Below are positions 44,177 to 55,153 of a DNA stretch of 64,000 nt, piece after piece; the first letter of the stretch is position 1; each line of letters opens with the position of its first letter. Origin of the DNA: Linum tenue. Its lineage: Eukaryota > Streptophyta > Magnoliopsida > Malpighiales > Linaceae. Under the pieces are notes generated by a model that saw only the letters and a list, made by a program, of their open reading frames with translations, searched no databases and had not been told where the DNA came from. The DNA is taken from assembly GCA_946122785.1 (NCBI GenBank), contig CAMGYJ010000006.1, positions 52,720,066 through 52,784,065 of the forward strand. Reading direction: 5' to 3'. Both the position numbers and the translations under genes were made by a program.

Positions 44177-44600
44177 ATTGTGAATGGATCTATGTAATGC
44201 TCGTGTCAAGCTTTAGAGAACATTATGAATAATCTTTTTCATAAGTTTGAAGTTCTGGAAAAAAGTCCATTCTGTTTGAAACACCATTATAATAAGTACA
44301 AGGGATAATTCAATAGGTGAAAGTCTCTTACTGGAAATCTGACACCTTATACTGGTAATCTCACGACCGTAAAATACTCAAGTGAGATGTAAAAAGCAGT
44401 GCTTCATTCCTCAGGTAAATATCACGGCTGTGAGATGTCCCGTGAGATGCAAAGAGCAGTTCTCACTATCCCAGGAAATTTCACGGCTACTACTTGACAT
44501 TGTCACGCCTGTCAAAATCTCACGTGAAATTGAAAAACACAGCTGCCACTCAAACGTTCTCACAGCTCATTCTGGCAAAATAACAGCTGTGGAATTAAGA
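44177..44600 (+). repeat. Post-transposase segment, copy 2
   Basis: Matches 39657-40100 in the same orientation about 4.52 kb upstream, including GGATCTATGTAATGCTCGTG and the TCACGGCTGTGAGAT palindrome cluster. Confidence 0.7.
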
Positions 44601-44607
44601 TGTACCT

Positions 44608-45915
44608 ACACTTTCTATAGTTGTACCTTTACACTAAACTTAAAGTTGTACCTAAACTTTCCTAAAAATCTTCTATGGTACAATTGTACCTATACACTAT
44701 GGTACAACTAATGTTGTACCTACACTATCTAACAAATCCCTCTATGGTACAACTCAAAATTATACCTATACTTGTGGTACAACTTTCCGTTGTGCCTACA
44801 CTTTCTAACAAATTCATCTATGGTACAACTCAAAATTGTACCTATACTTGTGGTACAACCTTCACTTTTACCTACACTTTCTCAAAATCCTTCTATGGTA
44901 CAACCCAAACATGTACCTATAGCATGGTACAACTTTAAATGTACCTACACTTTCTAACAAATCCATCTATGGTACAACTAAAAATTGTACCTATACTAAT
45001 GGTACAACTTTAAGTTGTACCTACACTTTCTCAATATTCTTCTACGGTACAACCCAAACTTGTACCTATACTATGGTACAACTTTAAGTTGTACCAACAC
45101 TTTCTAACAAATCCCTTTATGGTACAACCCAAAATTGTACCTATTCTTTTGGTACAACCTTATGTTGTACCTACACTGTCTAAAAATCCTTCTATGGTAC
45201 AACTCAAACTTGTACCTATACAATGGTACAACTTTAAGTTGTACCTACACTTTCTAACAAATCCCTCTATGGTACAACTCAAAATTGTACATATACTAAT
45301 GGTACAACCTTAAGTTGTACCTACACTTTCTCAAAATTCTTCTATGGTACAACCCAAACTTGTACCTATACTATGGTACAACTTTAAGTTGTACCTACAC
45401 TTTCTAACAAATCCCTCTTTGGTACAACTTAAAATTGTACCTATACTAATGGTACAACCTTAAGTTGTACCTACACTTTCTCAAAATTCTTCTATGGTAC
45501 AACCCAAACTTGTACAACTTTAAGTTGTACCTACACTTTCTAAAAATCTTTCTATGGTACAACTCAAACTTGTACCTATACCATGGTACAACTTTAAGTT
45601 GTACCTACACTTTCTAATAAATCCCTCTATGGTAGAACGCAAAATTGTACCTATACTAATGGTACAACCTTAAGTTGTACCTACACTTTCTCAAAATCCT
45701 TCTGCGGTACAACCCAAACCTGTACCTATACCATGGTACAACTTTATGTTGCACCTACACTTTTACAAAAAAAAAACTCTATGGTACAACCTAAAATTAT
45801 ACCTACATGCTAGGTACAATTTTGAGTTGTACCTACACTTTGTGAAACAAATTCTTCAATGGTACATCTGAAACTTGTACCTATACGATATGGTACAACT
45901 CTAATTTGTACCCAC
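44608..45915 (+). repeat. Palindromic minisatellite (about 73-77-bp period)
   Basis: About 17 tandem units, each with two near-palindromes: GGTACAACTTTAAGTTGTACC and GGTACAACTCAAAATTGTACC-type, separated by TATACTAAT and TACACTTTCTAACAAAT spacers. The half-units of about 37 bp are themselves related. Variation is mostly point changes. Small frames inside are by-products of the repeat. Confidence 0.9.
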
Positions 45916-46890
45916 ACTTGTATACATTGATTCATTATTTACAAGATTGCCATTAATGATGTGGGACCAGTCATTTAGTGGGTTTACCTTCTCAACATGT
46001 CATATTTTTGTTTTGTTTTTTATAGCATGGGTGCTATAGAGCACACTAGAAGGGCTCCAAATATAGAGATTGAAGCATTGGAGCAAAAGAAGTGAAAATG
46101 GGGATCAATCCCCAAATTTGTGTTTTTCTTCCCGGAAAGAACGGGATACGCAACTCCTCGTTTCGGTGCACAGATCCATATCTCGATTATTTATCATTGG
46201 AATTGAATCTATTCATTTATTTAGTTCTTGACATCACTTTTCTGGGAAACAGAGTATCACCAAAACCTTCTGTCTCTGTATTTCTTCCACTCCATGTTTC
46301 TTCTTCATTGGGATATTTTTTCCTTCTCAATTGGGTATTTGTGCGGTTGAACCCTATTTTTGTTGCCGGCTTTTGCTTCTTCATCGTATACTTTTGTCAA
46401 ATCATTTTCTTTTCGGGTTCATATATATGTTTGATCTTCTGTTGTGTTATGTTGCTTCGATTCCTATTATACGATTGGCTTCTTCAATCTGTGGGGGGTT
46501 TCTTATTGATTTATGGTCGATGTCTCGTTTTTCCCCTGTTATATACTGGATCATTGTGTTCCTTATTATTTGGTTCTCGGCTTTGTGTTTTTCCTTTGCA
46601 ATTTGGATTCTACTTGTCCCCTGTCCCACTGTTCCTCACAGTGAAGTTCAAAAGTTGAGAATTGGAGAGAGTTGAAAAAGAACAAGACGAGGGTAGGGCT
46701 AGAGAGATTGTTGATGAGTAAGAGCAAGGGTGTCATTTCCTTTAGAATTTTTTTCCCTTCTCGGCAAATGAGCAAAAATGAGATTTGCCACAAGTCCAAC
46801 CAAAGGTTGAACCAAGTTTAGCAAAGTATCGATGGAATTTGTAGCGGAAAGGTAAGTTTGATAACTTAGTTATAGTAGACGATCTAACAA
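45916..46890. other. Spacer; T-rich, no supported gene
   Basis: A 188-codon plus frame (46092-46658) is very rich in Leu, Phe, Val and Cys because the DNA is T-rich. It has no recognisable family and overlaps other open frames, so I do not call it a gene. Confidence 0.4.
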
Positions 46891-46899
46891 GTTATATCG

Positions 46900-49720
46900 A
46901 AGAAAAAAAAAGTGAGGAGTGCTCTCTCCTCTATCCTAAGCTTCTGCCGGTTTCTTAGTCGAAGTCTTTTCTCGGCGATCCTCGTCCTGCTTGAGGTTAG
47001 TCTCCAAAACAAGAGAACTAACAGGGAAAGAATGCCAAGCCGGCCTTCTACCACTCGCATGGGAAGATTTTGGTGCATCACCGGAACTGAAAATCGCACA
47101 GCCCCGCCGGGAATTATACGATGCCGGCGTTGCCTGCGTGGCCAGAATGATCATCCCCGTAAATTAGGATACTTAGGGCAAAAGAAAGCTAGGATTGATC
47201 CCTACAACTGAGGGTAGGTTTTATCAAGAGGCCTCTGTTGATACAGATTTTGATCCGCCTCTTTCTCTAAAAAAAAGAAGAACCCACTCGTCAGTTGTGG
47301 TGGTGTGGAGATTTTTAATTCCATCTCAATCAGAGTTGGACAAGGAAGGATGGGTGGGGAACGTCCTCTACCCATCTAGTCGGAAGAAGGCACCGACCGA
47401 CCTCCAACGGGGATCGTTCGCTAGTTTTTGTCAGAACCCTGCAGGGGATCCATATGATATTAGGCCTGAACCGGCGGCAGAGTCCCCGACGATGACAACG
47501 AAGTCCGACGAGGACAATCTGACCGACGGTAGGGTTTGTGGTGATCCAATGCCACGTGATGACAATAACGGCTTAGCCGTTGATTTCTCGGGTCAATCTT
47601 CTCTGGATTTCACGTTAGGGGACTGTCAGTTTCGGTTTAACAATAAGATATTGAATAATATATCTTTAACCGAAAATAATCCACCCCTGATACGATCCTT
47701 CGTGGAGATAGACTCCCAGCTGCAACCTAGATGGGACAGGACTCTAAGACTGACGTCCCCTTTAAAAGCATGCTACTCTCCCATTGTCCCTATACTAAAC
47801 TTCGAAAACTAGGGGGGGGGGAAGCTACACGCTACAGGGATTGTCAATCACCATCGCTCATGTAAAAGTGTGCAGGCTCAAAACCATTCCCATCCTCGTA
47901 CACATCTTTTTACTTCCACATTTCCAGAATCGCTTTTGAAAGCCCCTTATCAGGCCACGTACCCTGCATGGCCAAGCCGAATCCCTAGTACCCGTCTTCA
48001 TTCTCCTACGTTTCAAGTAGGAGAGAACGTGGTTTATTGGAACTATGATTTTAATCCTCCTTTCCATGCTCAAGTCGACGCAATGGCACATGTGACGGAA
48101 GATCAAATCGTCCAATTCTCTATGGAGGAGGTTCGATCGGCTACTTTCAGGGCTTCCCGGTCTTTGCTCGGTCAGATCTTCACCGATAGCAAAATCACGA
48201 CGGCCGAGCTTCGTGAGGCAGTCAACGGCCCGTGGCAATGCAATGATCAGATTAGGGTGTCGGAAGCTTGCTTTGGCCTGTTCAAATTTGCTTTCCCTGG
48301 TGAAGCCTTCAAGATCTGGGTTCTGAAAAGGACACCATGGGTGTTGAAGGACAAGATTATCCACCTAACAACCTGGTCCCAACACGTCACCAGGCGAATT
48401 TTTGATGATCTTGCGGTGGCTCCATTTCGTGTCCAGTTATGGGATATCCCGAACGATTATTGCAACCATCAATTTGGAAGAAAGATGGCAGATACTAAGA
48501 TCGGTAAAGTCCTGGAAGCATGGGTTTTTGCCTGCCAAGATACTGATCGTTGGTATGTTAAAGTGAAGGCGCGAATTGACTTCACCAAGCCTCTAAGATC
48601 GCAAATAATGGCGATTAAGTGACGAAACGGGCTGTTTTTGGGTCAATTTGAAATATGAATATCTTACGAGCTTCTGCTTTCACTATGGAAGAGTGGGTCA
48701 CACTAACCTCGCCTGTAATTTCGATCCTCCGGCCCATAAGGAAAAATTCAGCATGCATATGTCTACAAAGAAGGTGGGGATCAAAATATATGATGAGACT
48801 GATGACATGCCATTTTTTCATGGACCTCCAAAAATAGTCAAGGTAAACAAAGATCTGAATGCCCCTCGAGCCTCGATCGCTACCTCTGCCCGCCGCTCGA
48901 CCAATGATGGGGTGCCTTTTGAGATAATGACCAAGCGAGGTCAGCTCATTGGGAACGCTCAGACGGTTCGTCACTCTCCGGCTGGGAGAAAGTCTGATCG
49001 ATGTGAGAGGAGTCCAAAGGGATTCCCGATTGTACAAACTCCCAAGATTGCGCAATTCCAGGGACAGAAACGCACCTTGAAAAATGGGGCAGGGGCTGCA
49101 GTTCGGACTGATGCTCCCGGCCGGAGGCGCAATGGAATGGCGGCTGCAAGCCAACGTGGGCAGCTCCCGGCGTGGCTTGGGAAATCAAGCCTCCTCGTAG
49201 CTCTGTCTAGCGATCTAAGAAGTTGAATAAGGGCCCTCAAGAAATGCATGAGTCAATTGACGTACCAACTGCTGCTCGCCTAGCTCGGATTGCTACTCGT
49301 CCAACTCGGCGCCGACGACTCCTACTCGAGGAAGACGAGGATGGTGCGAACCCAGTACCGCCAGTCTAGGGTCGTCTGCCTCATCGTTGAGCCTTGCGGG
49401 GTATGCACAATATTTCAGCTGCTGAGAAAGGGATGGGCAAGATCAGTTATGTCCCTATCCCAGCTCGTGGTGAGTATAATCGGCAAGACATACCTCCAGC
49501 TTCCCGGACCCACACCTCTACTCGACAGCAGGGTGTACCTCGACAATCTTCTGCTGGCGCCGAACACCCTACCGAGATTCAGTAGGAGGTGATTAACTAG
49601 TCTCATTTAATGCAAATCTTGGCGGATGACTCTAAGAAAGAATGGTTCCATTCGTTACACAATGGGGATGCTGCTGATGGGTCTTCTCTGGCCCACAATA
49701 ACCAAGCACGAGATCCCAAT
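46900..49720 (+). pseudogene. LINE ORF1 remnant (DUF4283 and CCHC knuckle)
   Basis: Frames from 47195 and 47870 contain MAHVTEDQIVQFSMEEVRSA, SRSLLGQIFTDSKITTAELR, AVNGPWQCNDQIRVSEACFG and PWVLKDKIIHLTTWSQHVTR, then FRVQLWDIPNDYCNHQFG, the DUF4283 plan of plant L1-type ORF1 proteins. After a frameshift at about 48620 comes YLTSFCFHYGRVGHTNLACN, a zf-CCHC_4 knuckle. Decayed C-terminal sequence runs to 49720, where the Athila-type LTR starts. The endonuclease-reverse transcriptase ORF2 is missing, cut off by that insertion or beyond the window. Confidence 0.85.
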
Positions 49721-51463
49721 TGATTCGGGCTCAAATGTACACATTTTAACCCTCATTTCTTATTCGTTCAGCTTAGTATATCATCGTTCCTCGACATATT
49801 TCACGCTAGGTTGTGCTTGTTTTGATACATTTTCGATCATAGCATGTTTGGAAGGGTGGAGGACGAGTTTTGGGATAATCGTACTATTGAATTGAAGGCG
49901 TCGAAGAAACAGTCGCAGTTCACGGTCTCCAAAGACTGTGAACTTTGACCAAAAACCGTGAACACCGAGGCGTCCAGCGAGGTTCCTGAAGTTACTGACG
50001 ACTAGGCAGTTCACGGTCTCTAAGACCGTGAACTGTGGCCATTGACCGCGAAACCAAGACAGTCAAGCGGTGCGTTTTGGACGATGCTGAGTTCATGGAC
50101 GCGTTTAGGTGTTCACGGGCGTGAACTGGCCAACGCGTCCGTGAACTGGTCACTTCGGGCAAATATGAAGACAACAACGGGGAGAGAGAAGGGAGAGCTG
50201 GTTTTTGGAGGAGAAACACTTTCTTTCTCTAGGGTTTCAACCTAAACACCAAAGGGGATTTCTAGTGAGAGAGAGAGAGTGCTAGAGTGATCTTGGAGCA
50301 TTATTGGAGGCTTGGGTGGAAGATTCAAGCATAGAAGAAGAAGAAGATCTTGAGCTCAAATTTGTAATCCCTCTCTCTCTCTAGAAACTCACTCTTTTCT
50401 CTTGGGTGTTGTAGATCTATAACTAAAAATTTGTAATTAGTTGTTTAGATTGAATGATTTTCATTGGATAGTGATTAATTCTAGGATTGAGGTATTATTC
50501 ATGTCGATGGTGCATGCTCGTGCTTAGCAATCTAAGGGTTGTGCATGTTTTATGCTTAGCATCCTTAGGTTTGTGCATTGCGGTGCTTAGCAACATAAGG
50601 ATTGTGCATAATTGTGCTTACCACCCTTAGGTTGTGCATGTTGGTGCTAGCAATATAATTAGCCACTTTAACCTAGGTTAATTTAGGGCAAACCTCAATG
50701 TTGAATTAAGAAAATTGGTTAAGCGTGATTAAGCCGTCCAACTTTGAGTTGAGTGAGGGAGTAAGTCAACTACCGATTATCTAAACTGAGAGGGTCAAGT
50801 GACACGGCCTTTCATGCTTACCTCGGTTTAGCAATTGAGATTGTGGTCTCCGACCACATATGCATCCCTCTACGGTACGCGGTTACCAGTTTGCATCTAG
50901 GTTGACTGTGATTAAGCTGCTCAAACTCCGGTTTGAGGGAGAGACTTAGGCAACCACTAGATCCTATGTGAGAGGATCGATCCCGTGACAAATCGATCCC
51001 TAGCGAATCCATCCTATGACAAATGGATTGCTAGTTGCTCCTCGTAACGGTTCCCCTAGATTTGGTGAGTGGATCGATCTTGTGACAAATCGATCGCTAG
51101 TGAATTGATGTCGTGACAGACTGATCAATAGTTGCTCACCCCCGAGGTTCACAACCACCTACACCTCACGAATTCATTCAATCCAACAAGTCATGGTAGC
51201 TAGTTAGGGGGAAGCAATTCTTGGGTGAAGCTCCCTTAGTTAGACTTTTCCTTTATTTACTCTTCCTTGCTAGTTTAGTTTGTAGTTCCATTAGTTATAA
51301 ACCCAAAAGTTTCTTGCTAGATAACAACCTAAGCAATTGAAGTAGGGGTACATGGATCGGTCCGGGTTGTCAATTTAAATACTTGCTCTATACTGCACCC
51401 GGTTAAAGTTAAAAACTTGGGCTCTAGTCGTGATTAATTTGTGGTGTAGTTTCGTGTGAGTCA
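49721..51463 (+). repeat. 5' LTR of plus-strand Athila-type element
   Basis: 1743 bp, TG...CA ends. Contains GTTCACGGTC/GACCGTGAAC motifs (49915-50145), a TGTGCAT...GCTTAGCA(A/T)(C/T)CT tandem block (50510-50650) and repeated TGACAAATCGATC...CTAG units (50985-51120). CTCTCTCTCTCTAG near 50373 may be a leader. Confidence 0.9.
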
Positions 51464-51469
51464 AGTTTT

Positions 51470-51487
51470 TGGCGCCATTGCCGGGGA
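51470..51487 (+). other. Primer-binding site
   Basis: TGGCGCCATTGCCGGGGA, six bases after the LTR end. Differs at one base from the widespread Athila/Tat site TGGCGCCGTTGCCGGGGA seen in the minus-strand element here. Confidence 0.93.
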
Positions 51488-51664
51488 ACCGCGGTACATT
51501 ATTTTGAAAAGGTCGCTTAGTGTTACTCTACCGTTTTCTATCTTGCCTTTTTGTTTGTGTTTTGTGTTTCGTGTTGTGTTTTGTTTACCCACTCTTCGTC
51601 TTGAATGATGGTTTGTGTTTGTTTGATTTTGTTTTTGTGTTTTTGTTTGTGTAGGTTATGAATC

Positions 51665-52867
51665 ATGGATCCTAATGGCTTCTATAATAGGTGGGGGTAT
51701 ACACAACCACCCGAATGGGGGTACCCCGAAGCTTCATGGAGTGAACAAGAAGGGCGAAGCCAAGGATCCAGGTTCTATTACCAACCCCCCTTCCAAGAAG
51801 AACAACCATACCATTGGGGGTATGAAGAGGCTTCTCCATATCAAGAAGGTTTCCCTCCACAACCCGAGGAGAAATCCAAGTTGGAGTTGGCCATGGAAGC
51901 CTTCATGGGACAAGCATCAAGACCATGTGCCACTCCACAACCAGAGCCAAAGAGAAACTGGGAGCTCATGGTGGAGCAATTTGCCCGGGTGACCGACGAA
52001 GGATGCTCCAATTCGGATCTTCCCATCAATGGCCCTATCGACTCAACTTTTCTTCGGGAATCGGAGGAGCTCATTCGACGCACGAAGAGGCGAGCAGAGC
52101 TTATTGAGCAAGCATGTGCACAAGTTGCTCACAATCGCCTCCTACCATTGGAAGAAAGAGAGGAGGTCAAAGAGGCAAGCCATGAGACCTTTGGAAGAAT
52201 GAGCTCCGGCATGGATTTCCAACCCCTCCCTCCTCCCGGTTTGACACTAGATGAGAAAGTGGCACGAGCTTGTGAAAGCTATCGCCTCTCATTATTGGAG
52301 GAGAAAGAGGAGGTTGAAGGAGCGATCAATGACAACCGTATGGAGCAAGAGCAACTCACCCCGGAGAGCTCCCGTGGTGGGGATGAACAAGAAGGTTGCA
52401 TTGACAACTACCATCATATTTCCCTTCCCGAAAGCAACATTTAAGACCAAGACACGAGTGTGGAAGAGCAAGAGAATCCCTACTATGACCTTGTATTGCA
52501 TTTTGCCCTCAAATTCGTGCTTGGAGACATGAATGGGATGGAGACAGAAGAGGTTGAAGAGGAGGAAGCGAGCATTAAAGAGGAGGAAGATCTCAAGTGT
52601 TCCCAAGGGGAGGAAATTGAAGAAGGGAGGAAGGTTGAAGATGAAGTAGAAGGAGCAAGGGAGGTCCAAGATGAAGACGAGGTCGTGGTGGATGAAGCTT
52701 CAACAAGTTACAAGTGCGAACAAAGCTTTCCACCAGATCTCGATGCGCTTTTGGAGAAGGACCCGTTTGCGGCTCTTTGCCAAGCCAAGGCCAAACCATC
52801 GGCGATCCCTCTTGGTGGATGCGATGGTGGTAAAGCGATGATGCATTACATGGTGTGGGGCAAATAG
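51665..52867 (+). CDS. Acidic protein of unknown function, about 400 codons, one internal stop
   Basis: ATG at 51665 (MDPNGFYNRWGYTQPPEWGY). TAA at 52442 splits one frame that continues uninterrupted to 52865, so the ancestral protein was about 400 residues. The N-terminal third is rich in Tyr, Trp, Pro and Gln with repeated WGY motifs. The middle has two related helical repeats, ACAQVAHNRLLPLEEREEV and ACESYRLSLLEEKEEV. The C-terminal part is mostly Glu-rich, ending GGKAMMHYMVWGK. I see no Gag core, zinc knuckle or protease motif. It occupies the gag position, so a structural or regulatory role for a non-autonomous element is conceivable, but function is unknown. Confidence 0.6.
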
Positions 52868-55063
52868 AAAGAAGGAGAAGGAAAAAAGGAGATGTCTCGT
52901 GGGTGGAGCCTCAAAGTCGATCAAGTTCACGAGCCCTCAATCATGGATTCGTCCAATGCTCGTGACTTAAGCCATCACCTCACCGACGAGAACCTCAACT
53001 TCAAGTAGGTTCTCGAGTGGACCGAAATTTGAAGAGCTACCGTCCGGCTCACGACGATAAAGAAGCGCTTGGTGGGAGGCAACCCATCTACCATCGGTTT
53101 GTTTGCTTTCCGCTCCAATAAGAAGACCATTGAAGAGATTTTGGTGGTGTTTTGGACGTGACCACGCTCTTCCCGATCTCACCCGCCCTTCGCTACCGAG
53201 CACAAACATTCACCACTTGACCAGTAACATCATTCTTTCCCCTTCTTTTCGCCATTGAGGGCAATGTCGAGCTTAAGTGTGTGTGTGTGGGGGGTATTCC
53301 CTTATGCATGTGTGTGTGTGAATATATGGTGTGATTTTGAATGCTTGGAGCCTAGTTTTATGCCCAAATTTTCAAAATTTGAGGGCTCCAAGCATAACAG
53401 CTTCTACATTTGCATGATCATAGTGGTACCTTGTGGTGATTTGTTTTGAATCTTGTGGTTATTAGCATTGTCTATGGATGATTTGCCTGAGATTATGTGC
53501 AACCTATGATGATGACTGAGGCATGTATTAGGTTTGTGCATAGGTTCATTTCTCAAGTGTTTGTGAACCGATAGATGTTTTGAATCGGTTACTTGCTTTT
53601 CATAGTTGCATATGCATTGAGTTTGGGGAGTTAGAACGAATGATTTAGCACCTAGGTAGCCATGTGAGTCTTGTGCCGTTCGTTTCGTTCTTGTGCGATA
53701 GTTCCCCCTTTACATGATGTGTAGCATTCACATTGTTTCTAGTGAGGAAGATGGAGGCATAGGTTTAGTCCACGACCCAAATGTTGACCGTCCCGATCTC
53801 ATTATCCCTTAGTCAACCCCTTTGAACCGTGTGTCTATGGGTAGTTCTCGTGTTAGGTAGGTCACGCTACTTGAGCTTGATTGATTTAGATAGAATGACC
53901 CTACTTTCTTTGTGTCTACACCGTTATCGAGTCACCTTTGTGTTTAGAAGCTCCATTCATACCATTTGAGCTTAAACGAGGTTCCATATGAGTGATTTGT
54001 GTATGGTTTTGGTAAGAGGTGAAGTGAGTGTGGAGGTAGTTTTTCAAAGTGAGCATTGTTCCTTAAGTTCAAAAATATGGCATGTTTATAGCTCTCTTTA
54101 GCCCCCAAAGAAAAGATGAGAAAAGAAAAGAAAAGAAAAGAAAAAAATGATCAATAAGAGGGCAAAGAAGAAAAGGGAGTGGCCACCAAAAATATAATAA
54201 ATGTTGAACATGCTCTTAGAAGTGTTGCTTAGTATGTAAGCTTTACGAACACTTACATGTAGTTTGCCTACCACACTCTTGTGCTTGAAATTGAATAGCA
54301 AAGGTAGCAAGAAAGATTGTTGCAAATGGTTTGGTGATTGGTTGTGGTTTGGAATCGAGGGAAGTGTGGTTTTTGGCCGATGCTAGTGGCCATTCAGTAT
54401 AGGAGAGGGTTCTAATTGAAACCTTAGAACCTTTTGTGGTTTTAGGATGGAAATGTGGAACCTTGTCCTATGTTTGCCACCACCCAAAAAGCCTTTTCAC
54501 AATGTCCTAGACCCTAGCCAGTCATTTGAACCTGTGTTTAAGACCTCCGTACAAGCTACCAACGACACCTATCTTGTGAACTATAATATTTAGATGTTAC
54601 CGTCATGATAAAGGGATGTTAGGATTGAGCGTGAATATGCACATCTTTTGCATCAAATGGTCCGGACCCCACTGGTCGAGAGTGAGTGATTCATTCATCA
54701 TGTTTTGTTCATTTCTTCTACCCTAGTGAGGACTTAGGTTGCTCAATCGTTCGTTCCTATGATGTGATCTTCATGCATGAGTAACTGTGATAGGTGAGTC
54801 GTCAAGCCATGTTGTGTGTGGGTTCGTGAATAATATGAGAACTCTTCTTTTGCACAATCTTAATACAGTTGAATATCGTTTGTGGTGGTTGCCAAGATTA
54901 CTTTGTTTTTGTCCATAGGTCGGCGTCAAATAACCATTGTGATTCATTCGTTTTGTGCACTATGACATGCCTCAAATATTTTGTTGAAAAAGAGAAGTTG
55001 CAAGCTTACCTTGTTTTGTACTTGGTTTCCTTGGGGACAAGCAAACGTCTAAGTGTGGAGGCG
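52868..55063 (+). other. 3' non-coding region with GGGAGGCAACCCA stem-loop and polypurine tract
   Basis: GCGCTTGGTGGGAGGCAACCCAT at about 53067-53089 can form a TGGG/CCCA hairpin; the same motif lies in the minus-strand element. The rest is unspectacular: a GTGTGTGTGTGGGGGG run near 53280 and a GAAAA repeat at 54118-54146. AAGTGTGGAGGCG directly before 55064 is the likely polypurine tract. Confidence 0.6.
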
Positions 55064-55153
55064 TGATTCGGGCTCAAATGTACACATTTTAACCCTCATT
55101 TCTTATTCGTACAGCTTAGTATTTCATCATTCCTCAACATATTTCACACTAGG
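55064..55153 (+). repeat. 3' LTR of plus-strand element, first part
   Basis: Matches the first 90 bp of the 5' LTR (49721 on), then is interrupted by the minus-strand element. Continues at 62823. Confidence 0.92.

Noticed and set aside
44675..45313. Frames repeating MVQL/YTYGTT-like peptides
   Set aside because: Translation of the 75-bp minisatellite; no independent coding evidence.
44608..45915. Regular repeat array resembling a CRISPR array at first sight
   Set aside because: The whole period is repeated, including the would-be spacers, there are no cas genes and the context is a plant nuclear genome; it is a minisatellite.
46092..46658. 188-codon frame that looks like a multi-pass membrane protein
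   Set aside because: The hydrophobicity follows from T-rich DNA, an overlapping frame is also open, and there is no recognisable family, splice signal or leader.
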